From the NCBI GenBank assembly GCA_017996515.1, contig JAGOGU010000019.1, positions 1-14,950 of the forward strand: DNA of 14,950 nt. Reading direction: 5' to 3'. The notes beneath the pieces were generated by a model. The model was not told the origin of the DNA and made no database searches. It saw only the letters and a list, made by a program, of their open reading frames with translations. This document shows, one piece after another, positions 8,939-14,950 of this stretch; within the stretch, counting starts at the first letter, position 1, and every line of letters starts with the position of its first letter. The DNA is from Allobrachymonas sp. (lineage in GTDB: Bacteria > Pseudomonadota > Gammaproteobacteria > Burkholderiales > Burkholderiaceae_C). The position numbers and the translations under genes were made by a program.

Positions 8939-8949
8939 CGCATTCTAAG
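8939..8949. repeat. Right copy of 11-base direct repeat flanking the R-M insert
   Basis: CGCATTCTAAG, identical to 6673-6683. It contains the stop codon (complement of CTA at 8945-8947) of the CobC-like phosphatase gene, so the insertion left that gene's coding sequence intact. Confidence 0.7.
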
Positions 8950-9655
8950 GAAAGAAGTGCGCAAGAGCAGACTCATCTAACGCCAACCACTGCCCGCAAG
9001 AGCAGGCGCCTTCCAGCGGCCATTCGGCGGCAGCACCTGGCAGCACGTGGCCGCGCTGCTGCAACCAGTACAGCGCCCGCATGATGCCCGCGTGCGTGAC
9101 CCACACGGCCACCGCGCCCGGGTGTTGTTGCAACCAGACCGCCGTTTGCCGCGCAGCCGCATGCACCCGCTGCACGAAGTGCGCGACCGATTCGCCGCCG
9201 CCCGGGCGGTAGTGGGCAAAGTCTGCTTGCCAGCCGTCCCACTCGGACATGGCGATGCTGTTCCACGGCCTGCCTTCCCATTGGCCGAAATCGATTTCCG
9301 TCAACGCCGTATCGGTGTCGTGGTGCGCCACGCCGTGCGTTGCCAGCAGGGGCTGCAAGGCGTGCGCCAGTTGCTGGCAGCGTTGCAAGGGCGAGCATTG
9401 CAAGCGCACGGTGGGCGCGTGCCCGCCATGCGGCCCATTGGCTCCATCCGCGCCATGCCTTGCCCCATAGGCGGTTTGCAAATGGGCGGCAAATGCCGTG
9501 GCGGCGGTGTGCGTCAAGGCGGCATCGGCTGCCACGTTCAACTGCCCGTAGCAGATGCCTTTGGCAATCAGCGGCTGGGCGTGGCGCAGCACATACCAGC
9601 GGGGCGCTGCCACGGATAAATCCGGCACAGCAGACAGATCGGAAAAGGCAGACAC
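8945..9655 (-). CDS. cobC: Histidine phosphatase family protein, probably alpha-ribazole phosphatase (CobC-like)
   Basis: A 236-residue phosphoglycerate-mutase-fold phosphatase. The catalytic motif is LRHAQP (Arg24-His25), with Ala in place of the usual Gly of RHG; other active-site parts are LTEIDFGQWEG (118-128, acid donor Glu120), PGGGES (151-156) and WVTHAGIMRAL (second catalytic His188). In cobalamin synthesis CobC removes the phosphate from alpha-ribazole-5'-phosphate or the cobalamin phosphate. The role is inferred from the gene lying 13 bases after cobS. The start is GTG 9655, with AAGGG from the cobS stop region about 10 bases upstream. Residues 62-80 form a Gly/His/Ala-rich insert not typical of the family. 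The stop codon lies inside the 11-base repeat at the insert's right edge. A general phosphatase role remains possible. Confidence 0.85.
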   Translation of the reverse strand: MSAFSDLSAVPDLSVAAPRWYVLRHAQPLIAKGICYGQLNVAADAALTHTAATAFAAHLQTAYGARHGADGANGPHGGHAPTVRLQCSPLQRCQQLAHALQPLLATHGVAHHDTDTALTEIDFGQWEGRPWNSIAMSEWDGWQADFAHYRPGGGESVAHFVQRVHAAARQTAVWLQQHPGAVAVWVTHAGIMRALYWLQQRGHVLPGAAAEWPLEGACSCGQWLALDESALAHFFP

Positions 9656-9668
9656 GGGGCGCTTGCCC

Positions 9669-10547
9669 TTATCCGGATATGCCTACGGGCAGCCGCGCCA
9701 GCACAGCCAGCGCCGTGGCATAGCAGGCCAGTTCGCACACTTGCTGGGTGGCGCCCAGGCAGTCGCCCGTAAAGCCTTGCAAGCGGCGCCTGAACCATCT
9801 GCCCATGTCCAGTGCAACGGCAGCCGCCACCACGGCGCACAGGCCCACGGCACCCAGCAGATCAACGCCTTGCGGCAGCAGGCCAAACCCCAGCAGGGGC
9901 AGGCACCACAGCACCCCCGGCCACAGCGCCACGCCGTCCATCACGCCTGTGATTTGCCGTGTTTTGGATTGTCCGTCCAGCCCCACATGCGGCAGCCTGT
10001 TTACCAACGTCAAGGCAAAAAAACGCGACAGCACATGCGCCGCCAGCAGCATGCACCATGCGCCGGTTTCATGCAAAGCGGCCAGCGCAGCCAGCAGGCA
10101 CACCTTGAGCGCGAACACCACCGTGACCGCCCACACGGCGTAATTGCCCACCCGCGGGTCTTTCATGATTTGCAAGGCGCGCTCTGCCTCGACAAAGCCG
10201 CCCAGGCCATCGGCCACATCGGCCAGGCCGTCTTCGTGAAAACAGCCTGTGAGCCACAGGGTAGCGGCCACGCTCAGCACCGCCGCCAGCATGTACACCA
10301 GTACAGGCGCCGCCTGCATCATGGCGGGGGCGCCCCACAGCGCACGCGCCGCAACAAACGCCAGCGCAGCGCAGCCGCCCACCAGCCATCCCATGGCGGG
10401 CATGTGCGCCATGGCCGCGCGCATGCGGGCGGGCGAATAATCGGCCCAGCGTGCCCAGGATGCAGGCAAGGGCAGGCGGGTGAAAAATTGCACGGCAAGC
10501 AGCAAACTGCGCACAAGCGAGAACGGAGAAAACTGGAGCTGGGACAT
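9669..10547 (-). CDS. cobS: Adenosylcobinamide-GDP ribazoletransferase (cobalamin synthase)
   Basis: CobS joins adenosylcobinamide-GDP to alpha-ribazole (or its phosphate), completing the lower ligand of cobalamin, at the inner membrane. The 292-residue protein is strongly hydrophobic with several transmembrane segments. It carries the family's acidic signature CFHEDGLADVADGLGG (102-117) and DPRVGNYA (130-137), then MDGVALWPG and TGDCLGATQQ in the C-terminal half. ATG 10547 is preferred because it gives the usual short N-terminus ahead of SLLLAVQFFTRLP; an in-frame GTG at 10598 would add 17 residues. No cobalamin riboswitch was recognised in the 158 bases between its start and that of bktB. 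cobS and the following phosphatase gene form an operon that probably once included hemB. Confidence 0.94.
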   Translation of the reverse strand: MSQLQFSPFSLVRSLLLAVQFFTRLPLPASWARWADYSPARMRAAMAHMPAMGWLVGGCAALAFVAARALWGAPAMMQAAPVLVYMLAAVLSVAATLWLTGCFHEDGLADVADGLGGFVEAERALQIMKDPRVGNYAVWAVTVVFALKVCLLAALAALHETGAWCMLLAAHVLSRFFALTLVNRLPHVGLDGQSKTRQITGVMDGVALWPGVLWCLPLLGFGLLPQGVDLLGAVGLCAVVAAAVALDMGRWFRRRLQGFTGDCLGATQQVCELACYATALAVLARLPVGISG

Positions 10548-10617
10548 GGCAAAACGCCTGTTCGGCAAGATGGAAGGCGCGGAACGTGCCGGATGCACCC
10601 GATGTGCGGGGCATATG

Positions 10618-10646
10618 TGGTCAGCGCGGCATCGTTCGGCTATGAT
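10618..10646 (+). promoter_or_regulatory. Candidate bktB promoter
   Basis: TGGTCA (10618-10623) and TATGAT (10641-10646) are exactly 17 bases apart. The -35 box matches four of six and the -10 box five of six consensus bases. The start codon lies 60 bases downstream. Confidence 0.45.
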
Positions 10647-10705
10647 GGGACTGTAGCAAATCTTTGCGAGTTGCTCGTTTACTCATCTTGATCAAGGAGA
10701 CCCCC

Positions 10706-11890
10706 ATGACCCGTGAAGTTGTCGTTGTCAGCGCCGTGCGTACCGCCATTGGCACATTTGGCGGCAGTCTGAAAGACGTGCCCACCACCGATCTGGCTGC
10801 ACTGGTCGTGCGCGAATCAATTGCGCGCGCGGGCCTTGAAGGCAAGGATGTAGGGCAGGTCGTATTCGGCCATGTGGTCAATACCGAACCCAAAGACATG
10901 TACCTGTCGCGCGTGGCCACCATCCATGGCGGCTGCCCCAAGGAAACCGTGGCCATGAACGTGAACCGCCTGTGCGGCTCGGGCCTGCAATCCATCGTTT
11001 CGGCGGCGCAATCCATTCTGCTGGGCGATTGCGATGTGGCCATTGGCGGCGGTGCCGAAAACATGAGCCGTGCCCCCTATGCCAGCCTGGCCAGCCGCTG
11101 GGGCGCCCGCATGGGCGACAGCAAGATGGTGGACATGATGGTGGGCGCGCTGACCGATCCGTTTGCCGGCACGCACATGGGCATCACCGCCGAAAACGTG
11201 GCCGCCAAGTGGAACATCAGCCGCGAAGATCAGGATCAGTTGGCGCTGGAAAGCCATCAGCGCGCCGAACAAGCCTGGGCCGAAAACCGCTTCAAAGACC
11301 AGATCGTGCCCGTGACCATCAAAACCCGAAAAGGCGACGTCGTGTTCGACAAAGACGAACACTTCCGCACAGGCGCCAAGATCGAAGACTTCCAGAAGAT
11401 GAAGCCCGTCTTCATCAAAGAAAACGGTACCGTTACGGCGGCCAATGCCAGCGGCATCAACGATGCGGCTTCTGCCGTGTTGCTGATGGAAGCAGGCGCT
11501 GCCAAGGCGCGTGGCGTCAAGCCGCTGGCGCGCCTGGTGTCTTATGCACTCGCAGGCGTCGAGCCTGAACACATGGGCATCGGCCCCGTGCCCGCCTGCC
11601 GCCTGGCGCTGGAAAAAGCCGGCCTGAAAATGGCCGACATGGATGTGATCGAGGCCAACGAAGCCTTTGCCGCACAGGCGCTGGCCGTGGCGCGCGATTT
11701 GCAGTTCGACCCGGCCAAGCTCAACCCCAACGGTTCGGGCATCGGTTTGGGACACCCCATCGGCGCTACCGGCAACATCCTGACTGTGAAAGCCGTGCAC
11801 GAGCTGCACCGCAGCGGTGGCAAATACGCGCTGGTGACCATGTGCATTGGCGCAGGGCAGGGCATCGCGGCGATTTTCGAGCGCCTGTAA
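10706..11890 (+). CDS. bktB: Acetyl-CoA C-acyltransferase (beta-ketothiolase, BktB type)
   Basis: A thiolase of 394 residues that condenses two acyl-CoA molecules or splits a 3-ketoacyl-CoA. The start MTREVVVVSAVRTAIGTFGG is very close to BktB of Cupriavidus necator, which accepts C4-C6 substrates and feeds polyhydroxyalkanoate synthesis. Catalytic residues sit at the BktB positions: Cys90 (NRLCGSG), His350 (GLGHPIGATG) and Cys380 (MCIGAGQG). Position 383 is Ala where thiolases usually have Gly (CxGGGxG). ATG 10706 has an excellent AAGGAG site 6 bases upstream (10694-10699); a longer in-frame opening at 10664 is ignored. No phaB or phaC is adjacent, so the role could equally be fatty-acid or amino-acid breakdown. 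Hairpins follow the stop. Confidence 0.94.
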   Translation: MTREVVVVSAVRTAIGTFGGSLKDVPTTDLAALVVRESIARAGLEGKDVGQVVFGHVVNTEPKDMYLSRVATIHGGCPKETVAMNVNRLCGSGLQSIVSAAQSILLGDCDVAIGGGAENMSRAPYASLASRWGARMGDSKMVDMMVGALTDPFAGTHMGITAENVAAKWNISREDQDQLALESHQRAEQAWAENRFKDQIVPVTIKTRKGDVVFDKDEHFRTGAKIEDFQKMKPVFIKENGTVTAANASGINDAASAVLLMEAGAAKARGVKPLARLVSYALAGVEPEHMGIGPVPACRLALEKAGLKMADMDVIEANEAFAAQALAVARDLQFDPAKLNPNGSGIGLGHPIGATGNILTVKAVHELHRSGGKYALVTMCIGAGQGIAAIFERL

Positions 11891-11900
11891 AAACCAAGCC

Positions 11901-11949
11901 GCGCTGACGCCAGCGCAGTCACACCACCGCCCGCACGGGGCTGGTGGTG
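11901..11949 (+). other. Two consecutive hairpins after bktB
   Basis: GCGCTG (11901-11906) pairs with CAGCGC (11911-11916), and CACCACC (11922-11928) pairs with GGTGGTG (11943-11949), the second with extra G-C pairing inside. Neither is followed by T residues on the plus strand. They may stabilise the bktB 3' end or help the terminator that follows at 11957-11996. Confidence 0.4.
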
Positions 11950-11956
11950 CACCTCC

Positions 11957-11996
11957 AAAAAAATCGCCCCAATCCTTGACCAGGGTTGGGGCGATT
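11957..11996 (-). terminator. Strong intrinsic terminator of the aminotransferase gene, possibly bidirectional
   Basis: The arms at 11962-11975 and 11983-11996 form a 14-bp stem (11 bp perfect, starting AATCGCCCCAA) around the loop TTGACCA. On the minus strand the hairpin is followed by seven T. It lies 62 bases beyond the aminotransferase stop. On the plus strand the tail is GTGTTGTG, so it could also partly stop bktB transcripts. Confidence 0.82.
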
Positions 11997-12058
11997 GTGT
12001 TGTGCGCCGTGCTGGAGCGCTGTTCAGCGCTTGTTCCAACACTGCCAGCCCAACGCCA

Positions 12059-13267
12059 TCAGGCGCCGCCGGCATCTCCTTGCACCTGCGCCGCAGCTTC
12101 GCGCACGGTTTGCGCCAGCGCCGCAATGCCGCGGTCGATTTCTTCGGCCGTGGCCGTTACAAAGCTCAGGCGCAGGGTGCGCACATCGGGTGTGCCGCTG
12201 TAGAACGGAATACCCGGCACATAGGCCACGCCCCGCGCCACCGCCTGCGGCAGCAGGGCGGCGCTGTCCAGCCCTGGCGGCAGACGCAACCACAGGAACA
12301 TGCCACCGCGCGGGGTGTTCCAGGTGACGTTGTCGGGCATGTATTTTTGCAAAGCCACCAGCATGGCTTGGCATTGCGTTTTGTAGAGCTGGCGGATTTT
12401 GGGCAGGTGCTCGTCCAAAAAACCCGGCGTGCTCAGCACCTCAAAAGCCAGGCGCTGGTTCAGGTTCGGGCTGTGCAGATCAGATGCCTGCTTGGCTTGC
12501 AGCAGCTGAGAATAAATCTCGGTGGGCGCCACCATAAAACCCAGCCGCAAGCCGGGTGCCAGCACTTTGGATAGCGAGCCGATGTACAGGCTGTTTTCGG
12601 GGTAATAACTGCTCACGGGCGGCGGGGGCGGCTGATCGAACCAGAGTTCGCCATAGGGGTTGTCTTCCACCACCGGCAGTTGCAGGGCATTGCAGGTGCG
12701 GGCCAATTGCTCACGCATTTCAGCCGACAGGCTTTGCCCGGACGGGTTTTGGAAATTCGCCAAAACGTAAAGGAAGCGCGCGGCGTGCTGCAACTGCTCG
12801 CGCTCCAGAATGTCGAGCTGCATCTCGCCGGTATCGGGGTTGTTGGGCACACTCCAGATCGTCGGCCCATAGGTCGAAAATGCCTGCAGCGCGCCCAGAT
12901 ACGAGGGCGTTTGCACGGCGATGCGGCTGCCTTCGTCGATAAAGAGCTTGCCGACCAGATCCAGCGCCTGCTGCGACCCTGTGGTGATCAGCACCTGATC
13001 GGGCGAAACATTCCAAGGCAGCGATTGCGCCACCCACTCGCGCAGAGGCTTGTAGCCTTCGCTGGAGGCGTATTGCAGCGCGTCGCGCGGCTGCGTGCGC
13101 ATGACCTTTTCGTAAGCCGCGTTGAATGCTTCAACCGGAAAAGCGTCTGGCGAGGGCAAGCCGCCCGCAAAGCTGATGATGTGCGGCTGCTCGGTCATTT
13201 TGAGAATGTCCCGCAGCACCGAGGGGTCCATGCGGGTGGCGCGCGCGGCCAGATACCAGTCTTTCAT
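12059..13267 (-). CDS. PLP-dependent aminotransferase, class I/II (stand-alone MocR/LysN-like)
   Basis: A 402-residue fold-type I aminotransferase. The PLP-binding lysine is Lys234 in GSLSKVLAPGLRLGF; other signature parts are FAGGLPSPDAFP (33-44), TTGSQQALDL (95-104), FQNPSG (172-177), EDNPYGEL (201-208) and a C-terminal RLSF Arg. It resembles the 2-aminoadipate/valine-type transaminases related to MocR regulators, but has no GntR-type helix-turn-helix domain, so it is an enzyme only. Three in-frame ATG codons compete (13285, 13273, 13267); AAGGA at 13275-13279 stands 7 bases ahead of 13267, which is chosen. It ends at a strong terminator and appears monocistronic. The amino-acid substrate cannot be told from sequence. 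Confidence 0.9.
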   Translation of the reverse strand: MKDWYLAARATRMDPSVLRDILKMTEQPHIISFAGGLPSPDAFPVEAFNAAYEKVMRTQPRDALQYASSEGYKPLREWVAQSLPWNVSPDQVLITTGSQQALDLVGKLFIDEGSRIAVQTPSYLGALQAFSTYGPTIWSVPNNPDTGEMQLDILEREQLQHAARFLYVLANFQNPSGQSLSAEMREQLARTCNALQLPVVEDNPYGELWFDQPPPPPVSSYYPENSLYIGSLSKVLAPGLRLGFMVAPTEIYSQLLQAKQASDLHSPNLNQRLAFEVLSTPGFLDEHLPKIRQLYKTQCQAMLVALQKYMPDNVTWNTPRGGMFLWLRLPPGLDSAALLPQAVARGVAYVPGIPFYSGTPDVRTLRLSFVTATAEEIDRGIAALAQTVREAAAQVQGDAGGA

Positions 13268-13330
13268 GGTCATGTCCTTGTACATTGAAATAAATCGCTA
13301 TGGGGCATATTGTGCCTTGTCGCGCCTTAT

Positions 13331-13348
13331 CTGCCGATACACCGGCAG
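13331..13348. other. Inverted repeat upstream of the aminotransferase gene
   Basis: CTGCCG (13331-13336) and CGGCAG (13343-13348) form a perfect 6-bp stem with a 6-base loop, about 64 bases ahead of the aminotransferase start. It could be an operator or a leader hairpin. No regulator gene is nearby. The rest of 13268-13448 shows no gene or clear promoter. Confidence 0.3.
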
Positions 13349-13448
13349 CGCCCACCCCATCATTTCATGACCGTGCGCTGAAAATGCTTGGCAGGCAGAG
13401 AGGTGTTTGTTTACACCACAACTCAGCGGTCAATCGTGCCAACAAGCG

Positions 13449-14288
13449 CTACGCTTTTTTGCCAGCGCCCGGATGGCGCGGCACCTGCACGATGCGCCCC
13501 GGCACACCGCCCGGCAGAATTTCTGCCGCGGTCAGCATGCCGCCCCAACAGCACCCTGTATCCAGCCCCAGCAGATTGGATCGCTGCAAAAGCCCCAGAG
13601 TGGACCAATGCCCAAAGGCCACGGTCACGCGCTGCGTGCGCCGCTTGGGGCAGTCGTACCACGGCAGCAACCCGGCTTTTCTGGGCTCGGCATCGGGGCC
13701 GAGCTTGTGCGCAAAGTCGATGCGGCCATGGCGGTCGAACATGCGCGCCCGCGTCAGGGTGTTAAGGCTGCAACGCCAGCGATCCATGCCGCGCAGCTTG
13801 TCGCTCCACTGGTCCGGCTCGTTGCCGAACAGGGGCCCCAGGTATTCTTTCCAGTCCGGCGCGCGCAGCAACTGGCTGATGTCGTGCGCGCAGGCCATGG
13901 TTTGCCCCACGTCCCACTGCGGCTGCACGCCCGCATGCACCATCAGGCATTTGTGCGCATACATGGCCAGCGGCTGGTAGCGCAGCCATTCGATCATTTG
14001 TGGCGCATCGCGGGCTTCGAGCACACCAGCCAGCGTGTCTTGCGGGTGCAGTTTGCGCACGCCTTGCGACACGGCCAGCAAATGGATGTCGTGATTGCCC
14101 AGCAGGCAGTGCACGCTGCCTTCCAGCGCCATCATGCTGCGCAGCACATCGGCCGAATCCGGCCCGCGATTGACCATATCGCCCAGCACGTAAAGGGTGT
14201 CGCGGCTGGGCGAAAAATCCAGCGCACGCAACATGGCCTGCCATTGCGCATGGCAGCCATGAATATCCCCGATGCAGTACATTCCCAT
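13449..14288 (-). CDS. apaH: Symmetrical bis(5'-nucleosyl)-tetraphosphatase
   Basis: ApaH hydrolyses diadenosine tetraphosphate to two ADP, and in enterobacteria also decaps NpnN-capped RNA. The 279-residue length equals the usual size (280 in E. coli). Metallophosphatase motifs appear in order: GDIHGC (7-12), GDMVNRGPDS (36-45), GNHD and MVHAGVQPQWD. The C-terminal FGHWSTLGL and LGLDTGCCWGG complete the family signature. The start is ATG 14288, with AGGGA 7 bases upstream; an in-frame ATG two codons later is possible. The gene is divergent from the CNNM gene across 87 bases. No ksgA or apaG is adjacent, unlike in enterobacteria. The identification is secure. Confidence 0.96.
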   Translation of the reverse strand: MGMYCIGDIHGCHAQWQAMLRALDFSPSRDTLYVLGDMVNRGPDSADVLRSMMALEGSVHCLLGNHDIHLLAVSQGVRKLHPQDTLAGVLEARDAPQMIEWLRYQPLAMYAHKCLMVHAGVQPQWDVGQTMACAHDISQLLRAPDWKEYLGPLFGNEPDQWSDKLRGMDRWRCSLNTLTRARMFDRHGRIDFAHKLGPDAEPRKAGLLPWYDCPKRRTQRVTVAFGHWSTLGLLQRSNLLGLDTGCCWGGMLTAAEILPGGVPGRIVQVPRHPGAGKKA

Positions 14289-14375
14289 GCATGAATCCCT
14301 GTTTTTGCTCTTGCCCGGTCATGACGCTCGCTTGTCGCGCGCCATGGCCTGCATGAATCATTATCTGCGCACGCC

Positions 14376-14950
14376 ATGAATCTGCTGCTGATTTTGTTAT
14401 TGACCCTACTCAATGGCCTGTTTGCCATGTCGGAAATGGCGCTGGCCGCCAGCCGCAAGGCGCGGCTGGATGCGCTGGCCGCCGCCCAAAAGCCCGGCGC
14501 TTCGGCGGCGCTGGCCTTGATGGAGCACCCGACCAACTTTCTCTCGACCGTGCAGGTCGGCATCACCTCGATCGGCCTGCTCAACGGCATTGTGGGCGAT
14601 TCGGCCTTCAGCCCCATCGTGGCGCGCTGGCTGCTGCTGGCGGGCGTGCCCGAGCGCGTGGCGCACTTTTCCGCCACCGCTCTGGTGGTGACAGGCATCA
14701 CCTTTGTCACGCTGATTTTTGGCGAACTGGTGCCCAAGCGCATCGGGCAAATCTATCCCGAGCAGATTGCCGCCTTCATGGCGCGCCCCATGACCTGGCT
14801 GTCGCGCGCCGCGCGCCCCTTCGTGCTGCTGCTGTCCAACACCACGCATGCCGTACTGCGCCTGCTGCCGTTTGACACGCAATCCACGCGCAGCGTGACC
14901 CAGGAAGAAATTGCCGCCAGTCTGGTCGAAGGCGTGGACGCCGGGCTGAT
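14376..14950 (+). CDS. CNNM/CorC-family (hemolysin-like) membrane protein, N-terminal part
   Basis: The first 191 codons of a gene that runs off the right edge. The protein starts MNLLLILLLTLLNGLFAMSE, a transmembrane helix ending in the FAMSEMAL signature of the CNNM (DUF21) domain. It continues with STVQVGITSIGLLNGIVG, further hydrophobic segments and FGELVPKRIGQIYPEQIA, all typical of this family. The last visible part, VTQEEIAASLVEGVDAGL, is the hinge that leads to a CBS-domain pair and a CorC_HlyC domain, both expected beyond the window. Family members are linked to Mg2+ or Co2+ efflux; the old hemolysin name is not a proven function. No strong ribosome-binding site precedes ATG 14376. 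This short-UTR start opposes apaH. Confidence 0.9.
   Translation, partial: MNLLLILLLTLLNGLFAMSEMALAASRKARLDALAAAQKPGASAALALMEHPTNFLSTVQVGITSIGLLNGIVGDSAFSPIVARWLLLAGVPERVAHFSATALVVTGITFVTLIFGELVPKRIGQIYPEQIAAFMARPMTWLSRAARPFVLLLSNTTHAVLRLLPFDTQSTRSVTQEEIAASLVEGVDAGL

Noticed and set aside
9555..10691. 378-residue plus-strand open frame
   Set aside because: Antisense shadow of cobS with a low-complexity Gln/His/Arg composition.
10548..10705. Cobalamin riboswitch upstream of cobS
   Set aside because: I looked for the B12-box pattern in the cobS/bktB gap and did not recognise it; the gap is also short for this class. A covariance-model search would settle it.
10817..11809. 330-residue minus-strand open frame
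   Set aside because: Antisense shadow of bktB; the thiolase frame has all catalytic residues.
13407..14294. 295-residue plus-strand open frame
   Set aside because: Antisense shadow of apaH.

Overview
The window is G+C-rich chromosomal DNA that looks like a betaproteobacterium of the order Burkholderiales, probably Comamonadaceae. The evidence is the closeness of the thiolase to BktB of Ralstonia/Cupriavidus, the Asp-type HemB, and the gene repertoire. It is mostly ordinary housekeeping sequence with one clear foreign cassette. No tRNA, rRNA, CRISPR array, transposase or phage gene was found.

Layout, left to right. The C-terminal 482 residues of cobalamin-dependent methionine synthase (metH, +) enter from the left edge. 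Next comes a minus-strand TerB/DUF697-like protein, divergent from glyoxalase I (gloA, +). A plus-strand run follows: a polyprenyl diphosphate synthase of the IspB type that starts at TTG, a PHP-domain RNase AM-like protein that overlaps it by one base, and an 88-residue membrane-anchored protein with an L7/L12-like tail. From about 5641 to 10547 everything is on the minus strand: hemB, a type II restriction-modification pair, a CobC-like phosphatase and cobS. Then bktB (+), a stand-alone aminotransferase of the MocR/LysN type (-), apaH (-) and the start of a CNNM/CorC-type membrane protein (+, running off the right edge).

The notable region is 6684-8938. This AT-rich insert holds a C5-cytosine methyltransferase and a NotI-family endonuclease. 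An identical 11-base direct repeat (CGCATTCTAAG) lies at both edges, and the right copy contains the stop codon of the CobC-like gene. Removing the insert and one repeat copy places the CobC-like stop 9 bases before the hemB ATG. The ancestral order was therefore probably cobS-cobC-hemB in one transcript, later split by the cassette. The endonuclease reading frame has no ATG, GTG or TTG before its conserved N-terminus. Its best start is a CTG that overlaps the methyltransferase stop (CTGA) behind an AGGA ribosome-binding site. That could keep endonuclease levels low, or it could mark a decayed start.

Several host genes form a tetrapyrrole/B12 theme: HemB makes porphobilinogen, CobS and the CobC-like phosphatase finish the cobalamin nucleotide loop, and MetH uses the cofactor. 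The thiolase, aminotransferase, glyoxalase and ApaH are ordinary metabolic or damage-control genes.
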